Shown here in pieces: positions 17,007 to 24,283 of a stretch of 64,000 nucleotides of DNA. The notes under the pieces were generated by a model. It was not told the origin of the DNA. It was given only the letters and a program-made list of their open reading frames with translations, and searched no databases. This DNA is from VRUE01 sp963732225 (GTDB lineage Bacteria > Actinomycetota > Thermoleophilia > Solirubrobacterales > 70-9), in NCBI GenBank assembly GCA_963732225.1, contig CAVSYR010000002.1:434001-498000 (forward strand), written 5' to 3'. A program made the position numbers and the translations under genes. Within the stretch, counting starts at the first letter, position 1; each line of letters starts with the position of its first letter.

Positions 17007-17890
17007 GTGAGGCTGGACGAGCAGCTCCCCTGGCGCGGTCCCGGCGACGACCGCCCCGACCTGCCGCTCCCGCCCGCCCGGATGCCGCTGCGCAGCCTCG
17101 GGCAGACCCGCAAGCGCTGGCGTTACGTTGGCTTCTACTCGGAGCGGCTGATGCTCTGCGCGGCCCGGGCGGAGATCGGCCCCCTCGGCCAGTGCTTCTG
17201 GGCGCTGTGGGATCGCGATGGCGACCGCAGCTACGCGAACACACGGCTGCGGCCCGGCAGCGACGAGGTGAGGATGGACGGCGCCGAGATCGCGATCGAG
17301 GCCCGCGAGCTGCGCGCCCGCTTGTCGCTGGGGGAGTCGGTGCCGATCGAGTCGATTTGCCCCAGCGGCGAGGCCTGGGGCTGGACCCGCAAGCGCTCGG
17401 GGGTGCCGATCAGGGCCACGATCGAGACCCAGGACGGGCGCTGGGAGCTCGACGGGCACGGCGTCGATGACCAGTCGGCCGGCTACCAGAAGCGGCAGAC
17501 CAGCTGGCAGTGGTCGGCAGGGGTGGGCCGAGCGAAGGACGGCCGACCGGTCGCCTGGAACCTGGTCGCGGGGATCAACGACCCGGTTGCGAACAGCGAG
17601 CGGGCGATCTGGACGGATGGACAGGACGACCCGGTTCGAACAGCGAGCGGGCGACGACGAGGATGCCAGCCGAGCCCGCTCCGGTCTCCTTCAAGGGGCT
17701 GGCGGCGGTGGAGTTCGCGGACGGCGGGCTGCTCACCTTCACCCCCGGCTCGGAACGCAGCCGCAACGACAACTTCCTCGTCATACGCTCGAGCTATCGC
17801 CATCTCTTCGGCGACTTCCGCGGCCAGCTCGGCGGGATTGACCTGGCCGAGGGTCTGGGCGTGATGGAGCAACACGACGCGCTCTGGTGA
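17007..17890 (+). pseudogene. DUF2804-like protein, frameshifted by a near-duplication
   Basis: The first frame (GTG at 17007, directly after the sucD stop) reads a DUF2804-like protein as far as GINDPVANSERAIWTDG, then loses similarity. The C-terminal part (VSFKGLAAVEFADGGLLTF, then GVMEQHDALW) continues in another frame to 17890. Between them 17581-17607 is repeated at 17629-17654 with one base missing. This 47-nt insertion explains the frame change. Read together, the length (~290 aa) matches the family. The gene is truly broken or a sequencing/assembly error is present. Confidence 0.7.
17581..17654 (+). repeat. Imperfect direct repeat (27/26 nt)
   Basis: The 27-nt segment starting ACCCGGTTGCGAACAGCGAG at 17581 recurs from 17629 with a single G deleted (TTGCG to TTCG). 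The offset is 48 nt. It sits exactly at the frame change of the DUF2804 gene. Confidence 0.85.
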
Positions 17891-17921
17891 GGCGTCGTCG
17901 TCGGCAATGCCGGCGCGTTGC

Positions 17922-17927
17922 TAGGCT
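17922..17927 (+). promoter_or_regulatory. -10-like box TAGGCT of a leaderless mRNA
   Basis: TAGGCT lies 9 nt upstream of the ATG at 17937, with no ribosome site between. Confidence 0.4.
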
Positions 17928-17936
17928 CGCTTTCAC

Positions 17937-19040
17937 ATGGCCAGCGACACGATTTCATTCGCTCGAGGGGCGCCCAGCGCCGACATCCTGCCGCGGGACG
18001 CGGTGCGGGACGCGGCCTCAGTGGCGCTTGCTGAGGACTGGGAAAAGGCCCTCTCTTACGGCACTGGTATCGGCCATCCGGGGCTCTGCGAGTGGATCGC
18101 GCAGCGGCACGGGGGGCTCGACGACGGCCAGGTGATGGTTGCCAACGGCTCACTCGAGGCCGGCTGGATGCTCTTCGAGCATCTGCTTGAGCCCGGCGAC
18201 CGGGTTGTGGTCGAGCAGCCGACCTACGACCGCACGCTGCTGATGCTGCAGCGGCTCGGGGTCGAGCTGGTGCCGGTCTCGCTCGAGGACGACGGGCTCG
18301 ACCTGGCGGCATTCGAGGCGGCGCTTGCTGCCGGGCCGATCAAGCTCGCCCACATCATTCCCAACTTCCACAACCCGGCCGGCTGCACGCTCTCGGTGGA
18401 GAAGCGGGTGCGCTTGGTCGAGCTCGCCGCCGAGCACGACTTCTGGATCTTCGAGGACGACCCCTACCGCGAGCTGCCCTTCGAGGGCGAGGGGCTGGAG
18501 ACGATGCTGGAGATCGACAAGGCCGACAAGGTCGTCCACGCCTCCTCCTTCTCCAAGACCGTCAGCCCCGGCGTGCGGGTCGGCTACCTCGCCGGTCCCG
18601 GGGCGGAGATCGCCAAGCTCGCCAAGCGGGCCAACGAGACCTACATCTCGCCCAACATGCTGGCCGAGGCAGTGGTGCTGCAGCTCTGCCGCTCGGGTGG
18701 GCTCGACCGCAACATCGAGTTCGTCAAGGGCGCCCTGCAGGCACGGCGTGACGCCCTGATCGAGGCTCTCAACGAGCAGATCCCCGAGGCCGAGTTCGTC
18801 GTCCCCGGCGGCGGCTACTTCCTCTGGCTCGACCTCGCCGAGGACACCGACACCAGCGCCCTGCTGGCCGAGGCCAAGGGCGAGGGCGTCGCCTTCGTCG
18901 CCGGTCCCGACTTCATGATCGAGGGCGGCACCAACAGCCTCCGCCTCTCCTTCGCCAGCGTGCCACCCGAGCGGATTCCTGAGGGCGTCGCCCGCATCGC
19001 CCGCGCGCTCGATCGCATCCGCGCCGGCTCGCCCGCCTGA
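17937..19040 (+). CDS. PLP-dependent aminotransferase, class I/II (2-aminoadipate type)
   Basis: 367 aa. It has SYGTGIGHPGLCEWI, ANGSLEAGW, PNFHNPAGCTLS, IFEDDPYRELPF and the PLP-lysine region SSFSKTVSPGVRVGYLAGP. This is the LysN/MocR aminotransferase fold without the GntR DNA-binding half, so it is a metabolic aminotransferase; the substrate is uncertain. Confidence 0.9.
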   Translation: MASDTISFARGAPSADILPRDAVRDAASVALAEDWEKALSYGTGIGHPGLCEWIAQRHGGLDDGQVMVANGSLEAGWMLFEHLLEPGDRVVVEQPTYDRTLLMLQRLGVELVPVSLEDDGLDLAAFEAALAAGPIKLAHIIPNFHNPAGCTLSVEKRVRLVELAAEHDFWIFEDDPYRELPFEGEGLETMLEIDKADKVVHASSFSKTVSPGVRVGYLAGPGAEIAKLAKRANETYISPNMLAEAVVLQLCRSGGLDRNIEFVKGALQARRDALIEALNEQIPEAEFVVPGGGYFLWLDLAEDTDTSALLAEAKGEGVAFVAGPDFMIEGGTNSLRLSFASVPPERIPEGVARIARALDRIRAGSPA

Positions 19041-19148
19041 GCGGGCGTCTCTCCCCGCATCGGTCGTCCACCGCCAGCGTCGGCTGATCCAGCTGCGCCC
19101 ACTCCCCGTAGGTGGGGTTGATGACCTATTCGCGACCGAGGAGGAAGC

Positions 19149-19820
19149 ATGGCTGTGGCTAACAAACCGAGCGCGCTGGAGCGTGTCACGAGCGACCCGG
19201 TGTCGCGACGCAAGCTGCTCGCCGTTACCGGCGGCTCGACTGCGTTGGCGGCCTTTCTCGCTGCCTGCGGCAGCGACAGCAGCAGCAGCACGACGACGGC
19301 GATGGAAAGCAACGGTGGCGGCAAGACCGGCACCGAGCAGTTCGGCAAGGGCGACGTCGGCATCCTCAACTACGCGCTGACGCTCGAGTACCTCGAGACC
19401 GCCTTCTACGCCGACGTGGTCAAGAGCGGGCTCTTCAAGGGCTCCGACCTGGCGACGATCCGCAAGTTCGGCAGCGAGGAGGCCGAACACGTGACCGCGC
19501 TGACCGGCTTCGTCAAGCAGATGGGCGGCACGCCCGCGCCGAAGCCGAAGACCGAATTCCCGCTGAAGAGCGCCAAGTCGGTGCTCGAACTGGCGGCGAC
19601 GGTGGAGAACCTCGGCGCCGCCGCCTACCTCGGCCAGGCGCCCAACATCAAGGGCGCCTCGGTGCTTGCCGCGGCGCTCTCGATCCACAGCGTCGAGGGC
19701 CGTCACGCGGCGGCGCTCAACACCCTGCTGGGCGAATCGATCACCCCTGACGGGGCGTTCGCCAAACCCGCCGGCGCCGACGAAGTCCTCAAGTCGGTCG
19801 AACCCTTCATCGTCGGCTGA
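19149..19820 (+). CDS. Exported ferritin-like lipoprotein
   Basis: 223 aa. SRRKLLAVTGGSTALAAFLAAC combines a twin-Arg type signal with a lipobox Cys, so the protein is probably Tat-exported and lipid-anchored. The mature part has ferritin-like helices (ILNYALTLEYLETAFYADVV, EEAEHVTALTGFV, VEGRHAAALNTLL) with Glu and Glu-x-x-His metal ligands, as in desiccation-related/DUF4439-like proteins. Strong Shine-Dalgarno GAGGAGG. First gene of a four-gene set with an ECF sigma factor. Confidence 0.85.
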   Translation: MAVANKPSALERVTSDPVSRRKLLAVTGGSTALAAFLAACGSDSSSSTTTAMESNGGGKTGTEQFGKGDVGILNYALTLEYLETAFYADVVKSGLFKGSDLATIRKFGSEEAEHVTALTGFVKQMGGTPAPKPKTEFPLKSAKSVLELAATVENLGAAAYLGQAPNIKGASVLAAALSIHSVEGRHAAALNTLLGESITPDGAFAKPAGADEVLKSVEPFIVG

Positions 19821-19849
19821 GCCGGCACAAAGCGCGAAAGGAGAATCAG

Positions 19850-20488
19850 ATGAGCGACCAGATCCTGGCCCAGCCCGAGCTCGCCGGTGTGAACATCGAC
19901 ACCGACAGCGAAGACATCTCCCGCAGCGAGGTGATCCTCAAGGGAGCCCTGGCGGCCGGTGCCGTCTACGGCGCGCTCGCGGTCGGTCCCTTTGTCGGCC
20001 GTGCCCTGGCGATGGCCGAAAGCGGCGACGTCGGCATCCTCAACTTCGCCCTCACGCTCGAGTACCTCGAGGCCGCCTTCTACGAAGAAGCCCAGACGCG
20101 GGTGAACGCGAGCGGTGACCTCAAGAGCCTGATCCAGCTGGTCGGGCGCGACGAGGAAGAACACGTCGGGGCGCTGACCGAAACGATCAAGAAGCTCGGC
20201 GGCAAGCCGGTGGCGGAACCGAAATTCGACTTCCCCTACAACGGCACCTCCGGTTTCCTCAAGTTGGCCCAGACGTTCGAGGACACCGGAGTGAGCGCCT
20301 ACAACGGCGCCGCGCCCCAGATCAAGGCCAAAGAAGTGCTGGAAGCGGCCGGCTCGATCGTCCAGGTCGAGGCCCGTCACGCGGCCGCGATTCGCCTGCA
20401 GAACAAAGAAGAACCCGCGCCGGAAGCGTTTGACCCGGCCCTGTCCGAAGCTAAGGTCCTGAAGGCGGTCGAACCCTTCATCGCCTAG
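19850..20488 (+). CDS. Ferritin-like domain protein (second copy)
   Basis: 212 aa, clearly paralogous to the preceding gene: GDVGILNFALTLEYLEAAFYEEA, EEEHVGALTETIKKLGG, VEARHAAAIRL and the same ending VLKAVEPFI. The N-terminal SRSEVILKGALAAGAVYGAL is a hydrophobic signal-like segment without a lipobox. Shine-Dalgarno AAAGGAG. Possibly pairs with the lipoprotein as a two-subunit extracytoplasmic metal or oxidant scavenger (inference). Confidence 0.8.
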   Translation: MSDQILAQPELAGVNIDTDSEDISRSEVILKGALAAGAVYGALAVGPFVGRALAMAESGDVGILNFALTLEYLEAAFYEEAQTRVNASGDLKSLIQLVGRDEEEHVGALTETIKKLGGKPVAEPKFDFPYNGTSGFLKLAQTFEDTGVSAYNGAAPQIKAKEVLEAAGSIVQVEARHAAAIRLQNKEEPAPEAFDPALSEAKVLKAVEPFIA

Positions 20489-20526
20489 CCGAACCCCCGC
20501 CGAAACGGTCCTAGGAGAAATCGAAG

Positions 20527-21102
20527 ATGCGTACGAGCAAGGCAGAGCGACTCGCTGACGAGGAGCTGATGCCGCTGATTGGGGAGAAGAACCCCGACGC
20601 CTTCGAGGTCTTCTACGACCGCCACGGCGGTGTCGCCTACTCGCTCGCCTACCGGATCGTGGGCGAGCGAGGGGCGGCGGAAGACGTGACCCAGGAGGCC
20701 TTCATCTCGATCTGGCGCAGCGGTGCCCGCTACGACGCGGCGCGCGGCAGCGTCCGCACCTGGATGCTCGGCATCGTCCGCAACCGGGCGATCGACGCGC
20801 TGCGCAGCAAGGCCGGCCGGGCGCCGAAGCTCGACTTCGACGACGACTCGATCCTCGAGCACCGCCCGGCGGCCGAGCAGACCGAGTCCGAGGCGCTGCA
20901 GCGGGAGACGGCGCAGGAGGTGCGCGGGGCGCTCGACGAGCTGCCCGGCGAGCAGGCGAAGGTGATCCAGCTGGCCTACTTCGGCGGCTTCAGCCACTCG
21001 GAGATCGCCGGCATGCTGGGCGTGCCGCTGGGCACGGTGAAGGGGAGGATGCGACTTGGATTGGAGAAGATTCGCGGTGAGCTGGCGGAGGGACTGACAT
21101 GA
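20527..21102 (+). CDS. ECF RNA polymerase sigma factor
   Basis: 191 aa. Region 2: YDRHGGVAYSLAYRIVGERGAAEDVTQEAFISIWR. Region 4: LPGEQAKVIQLAYFGGFSHSEIAGMLGVPLGTVKGRMRLGLEKIR. SigK/RpoE-like. Preceded by AGGAG and overlapping the anti-sigma gene as ATGA, so the two are co-translated. Confidence 0.93.
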   Translation: MRTSKAERLADEELMPLIGEKNPDAFEVFYDRHGGVAYSLAYRIVGERGAAEDVTQEAFISIWRSGARYDAARGSVRTWMLGIVRNRAIDALRSKAGRAPKLDFDDDSILEHRPAAEQTESEALQRETAQEVRGALDELPGEQAKVIQLAYFGGFSHSEIAGMLGVPLGTVKGRMRLGLEKIRGELAEGLT

Positions 21103-21791
21103 GCGAGAACGGACACGAGCGCCGCAGCGACGAGATCGCTGCCTTCCTGCTGGGCGCGCTGGAGCCCGGCGAGGCGGCGGAGCTGGAACGCCACCTGGCC
21201 GGCTGCGAGGAGTGCCAGACGGAGCTGGAGTGGCTGCGCCCGGCGGTGCAGTTGCTGCCCGACTCGGTGGAGCGGGTCGACGCGCCGCCGGAGCTGCGCG
21301 GGCGGCTAATGGAGCAGGTCCACTCCGAGGCCGAGAGCGCCCCGGCGCCCGAGCGCGCCCGTCGCTGGAGCATCGGGGGCTGGAGCCTGCGCCCGGTCGC
21401 GGGCCTGGCCGCGCTCGTCCTCGTCGTCGCGGCTGTTGCCGCTTACGCGATCGGCAGCGGCGACTCGGGCAGTGGTAGCAATGCGACTACGGTTGTCGTC
21501 GGCCACTCGCCGGGCGTGATCGCCGAGGTGGTCCGCGACGGCGGCTCCGGCACCCTGCACTTGACCAACCTCCACCAGCTGCCGCCCGACAAGGTCCTGC
21601 AGGCCTGGGTTCAGCGCGGCAAACAGGTCGTCTCGGCCAAGACGCTGTTCGTCCCCAACCAGGACGGCACCGCCTCGGCGACGATCGATGACATGGAAGG
21701 TGTCAACACCGTGATGGTCACGGCGGAGCCGCGCGGCGGCAGCGTGCAGCCGACGAGCGCGCCGATCGTCAGCGTTTCGATCCCGCAGTAA
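21099..21791 (+). CDS. Anti-sigma factor (zinc-finger / RskA-like)
   Basis: 230 aa. The N-terminal anti-sigma domain has the zinc motif H-x3-C-x2-C (ERHLAGCEECQ). A TM helix around residues ~100-122 (VAGLAALVLVVAAVAAYAIG) is followed by an extracytoplasmic RskA-like domain (LTNLHQLPPDKVLQAWV..GKQVVSAKTLF). It should hold the ECF factor at the membrane until a signal arrives. Its 3' end overlaps the convergent DtxR gene by 23 bp. Confidence 0.9.
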   Translation: MSENGHERRSDEIAAFLLGALEPGEAAELERHLAGCEECQTELEWLRPAVQLLPDSVERVDAPPELRGRLMEQVHSEAESAPAPERARRWSIGGWSLRPVAGLAALVLVVAAVAAYAIGSGDSGSGSNATTVVVGHSPGVIAEVVRDGGSGTLHLTNLHQLPPDKVLQAWVQRGKQVVSAKTLFVPNQDGTASATIDDMEGVNTVMVTAEPRGGSVQPTSAPIVSVSIPQ

Positions 21792-22527
21792 GGAGAGCGG
21801 TGACTCGGCCTAGCGACCGTAGCGGTCGCTCGGAGAGAACGAGCTGCTCCGGGATCGTCGCCCGCGGCGGCGGTGCCGGGTCGGCGCGGACCGAGACGGT
21901 CTCGGCGACGCTGCGCGAGACCTGGTGGGTGCCCTCACCGGAGGCGATCGTGACGCCCTCCTCGCCGGAGCTCTGCACGCTGCCCTCGAGGCCCGGGTAG
22001 AGCCCGGAGTCCTTGAGGTAATGGAGCAACTCCTCGGCCTCGTTCTCGAAGCGCAGCACGTGGACCTTGGCGCCGGGCTCGACGTCGGAGAGCAGGGCGC
22101 CCTGCTCGCGAGTGCCCTCGACGATCGGGTGGCCATGGGGGCAGGTGGTGGCGTCGCCGATCGCGGCGCGCATGCGCTCCTCCAGCACCGGCGACATCGC
22201 GTGCTCGATCCGCTCGGCCTCCTCGTGCACCTCGTCCCAGGGGATGCCGAGCACGTCGGTGAGGAAGCGCTCGATCATGCGGTGGCGGCGGACGATGTGG
22301 CTGGCGTGCTCGCGGCCGGTGGTGGTGAATTCAAGCGACTTGTCGGGCTTGCGCTCGACGTAGCCGTCGTCGGTGAGGCGGCCGATCATCTCGTGCACGG
22401 TCGGCGGCGAGAGCTGCATCGCGCGGGCGATGTTGGCGCCCGTCATCGGCAGGCCGGCCTCCTCGAGCCAGAACATGATCTCCAGGTACTCCTGCTCCGC
22501 GACTGTTGCTGTCTCCACTGTGTCCAT
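21769..22527 (-). CDS. DtxR/MntR-family metal-dependent repressor
   Basis: 252 aa. An N-terminal winged helix (ATVAEQEYLEIMFWLEEAG, then ANIARAMQLSPPTVHEMIGRL), a dimerisation/metal domain (HMSPVLEERM equivalent, IEHAMSP; CPHGHPI) and a C-terminal FeoA/SH3-like part (GAKVHVLRFENEAEELLHYL). It senses Fe(II) or Mn(II). Its position next to the ferritin-like genes suggests metal-responsive control. TAGTAT (22539-22534, minus) is 6 nt before the ATG. Confidence 0.88.
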   Translation of the reverse strand: MDTVETATVAEQEYLEIMFWLEEAGLPMTGANIARAMQLSPPTVHEMIGRLTDDGYVERKPDKSLEFTTTGREHASHIVRRHRMIERFLTDVLGIPWDEVHEEAERIEHAMSPVLEERMRAAIGDATTCPHGHPIVEGTREQGALLSDVEPGAKVHVLRFENEAEELLHYLKDSGLYPGLEGSVQSSGEEGVTIASGEGTHQVSRSVAETVSVRADPAPPPRATIPEQLVLSERPLRSLGRVTALLTAGSKR

Positions 22528-22533
22528 GGCCCG

Positions 22534-22539
22534 ATACTA
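22534..22539 (-). promoter_or_regulatory. -10-like box TAGTAT of a leaderless mRNA (dtxR-type gene)
   Basis: On the minus strand TAGTAT is separated from the ATG at 22527 by 6 nt (CGGGCC). Confidence 0.4.
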
Positions 22540-22547
22540 GTAGAGGC

Positions 22548-23363
22548 TCAACGGCGCTCGACCAGGGTCGAGACGACCGCCTCGTAGAAGCCGTCGCCCA
22601 TCGCCCCCTCGGTCACCGCGGCGTTGTCCCAGGCGCCCAACGAGGCGCGCAGGCCGGGGTCACGCTCGGGCCCGTTGGCGACGACGAAGAAGCGGCCGAC
22701 CGCGGCGGCGACCTCGAGGTCCTCGACTGAGTCGCCGACGGCGATGCAGTCGGCTGGGTCGTAGCCACGGACGCGGGCGTGGGCGGCGACCGCGCCGGCC
22801 TTGCTGACCTGCTTGGGGACCAGGTGGTAAGCGTGGGTGGGGCCCTCAACGGCGGGCATCTCGCGGCCGATCGCGCCGTTGTCGAGCAGGCGCAGGTCGT
22901 CGTGGCCATCGGCCTCGAGCAGTTGGTTGGCCTCGGCGACGTCGACCTTGCCGCGGAAGAGGTGGGAGAGGACGCGGCCGTGGTGCCAGGGGGCGTGGTA
23001 CTCGAGCCGGCCGTCGAAGTGGGCGAAGAGCAGCTTGGGGATGCCGCGGGCCTCGATCTTCTCGTAGACGGTGCCGTCCTCGTCGGGGACCAGGTCGCCG
23101 GTCAGCAGGGTGGTCTCGCCCTCGATTGCGAAGGCACAACCGGCCTCGTAGATGTAGGAGTTCTGGCCCATCAGGCGGGCGGCCTCGTGGACCTGCGGCT
23201 CGCGGCGGCCGGACATGATCACGACCTCGACCCCGGCCCGGTGGCAGGCCTCCAGCCCGCGTGACTGGGCCAGCGAGAAGCCGCCTTCGGCATCGCGGAA
23301 GAGCGAGCTGCCCTTGCCGAGCAGGGTGCCGTCGAGGTCGGTGTAGACGCAGCTCAGTGCCAT
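22548..23363 (-). CDS. HAD-IIB family phosphatase
   Basis: 271 aa. Motif I VYTDLDGTLLG, motif II VIMSGRR, the C2B cap domain and the late DCIAVGDSVEDLEVA loop. It resembles sucrose-6-phosphate or mannosyl-3-phosphoglycerate phosphatases; the substrate is unknown. It starts 23 bp from the divergent DHPS-like gene. Confidence 0.82.
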   Translation of the reverse strand: MALSCVYTDLDGTLLGKGSSLFRDAEGGFSLAQSRGLEACHRAGVEVVIMSGRREPQVHEAARLMGQNSYIYEAGCAFAIEGETTLLTGDLVPDEDGTVYEKIEARGIPKLLFAHFDGRLEYHAPWHHGRVLSHLFRGKVDVAEANQLLEADGHDDLRLLDNGAIGREMPAVEGPTHAYHLVPKQVSKAGAVAAHARVRGYDPADCIAVGDSVEDLEVAAAVGRFFVVANGPERDPGLRASLGAWDNAAVTEGAMGDGFYEAVVSTLVERR

Positions 23364-23374
23364 CGGTGGGTCGC

Positions 23375-23380
23375 TACGGT
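23375..23380 (+). promoter_or_regulatory. -10-like box TACGGT of a leaderless mRNA
   Basis: TACGGT lies 6 nt before the ATG at 23387, in the 23-bp gap between divergent genes. Confidence 0.35.
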
Positions 23381-23386
23381 AGCCGG

Positions 23387-24283
23387 ATGAGCTGGCGCCT
23401 CGCCGACCGCAGCCTCGACCTGGCCCAGCCGCTCGCTGCCGGGATCGTCAACGTCACCGCCGACTCGATGTTCGAGGGGGCGCGCAGCGGCACTCCAGAG
23501 CAGGCGATCGCCGACGGCCTGGCGCTGGTCGAGGCCGGCTTCGACATGCTCGACATCGGCGCGGTGGCGGCGAAAAGCGGGCCGCCGGTTCCGCCTGAGG
23601 TCGAGGCGGCGGCGCTGGTGCCGGCGATCGAGGGGCTGGCGGGAGCGGGGGTGCCGATTTCGGCGGACACTTTTTCGGTCGAGGTCGCGCGGGCGGCGCT
23701 CGACGCCGGCGCGACCGCAGTCAACGACATCTCGGGCGGCTCGGAGAAAATGTTCGAGCTGGTCGCCGAGACGGGCTGTGGCTACGTGCTGATGCAGATC
23801 GAGGGGCCGCCGCGGGTCGATCGGCCGGCGCCCGACTACGACGACGTGGTCGCGCACTTGGTGGACTGGTTCGGGGGGAGAATCGAGCTCGCCCGTGGCC
23901 TTGGCGTCGCCGAGGAGCAGATCGCGATCGACCCCGGACTCGATTTTGACTTGACGACCGAGCAGGACCTGGAGATCCTGCGGCGCCTGCCGGAGCTGGG
24001 CGCGCTCGGCCTGCCGCTCTACGTCTCGCTCTCGCGCAAGGACTTCATCGGCGCTGTCGTCGCCGGTTCGTGGGAGGAGCGGCTGCCGGCGGGCGAGCGC
24101 GAGTGGGGCACGGTCGCCGCGGTCGCCCTCGCGGTGCGCGGCGGCGCCGACGTGCTGCGCATCCACGACCGCAGCTCGTTGCAAGCAATGCGGATCGCGG
24201 GCCGGGTGGTCCAGTCTCCAGTCGACGGGACCGAAAACCTCGGTATAGGCGTATTTGAGTCCCGTCGGCGGGGGAGCGCCTGA
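23387..24283 (+). CDS. Dihydropteroate synthase-like protein
   Basis: 298 aa TIM barrel from the ATG at 23387. DHPS landmarks remain (GIVNVTADSMFEG, ADTFSVEVARAAL, NDISGG, SLSRKDFIGAV, RIHD). Several are altered: the ESTRPG loop is VAAKSGPP, MHMxG is MQIEG, and the pterin-site GFGK stretch is DFDLT. It may be a FolP2-like paralogue rather than an active DHPS. Coupled by TGATG to the helicase gene. Confidence 0.8.
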   Translation: MSWRLADRSLDLAQPLAAGIVNVTADSMFEGARSGTPEQAIADGLALVEAGFDMLDIGAVAAKSGPPVPPEVEAAALVPAIEGLAGAGVPISADTFSVEVARAALDAGATAVNDISGGSEKMFELVAETGCGYVLMQIEGPPRVDRPAPDYDDVVAHLVDWFGGRIELARGLGVAEEQIAIDPGLDFDLTTEQDLEILRRLPELGALGLPLYVSLSRKDFIGAVVAGSWEERLPAGEREWGTVAAVALAVRGGADVLRIHDRSSLQAMRIAGRVVQSPVDGTENLGIGVFESRRRGSA

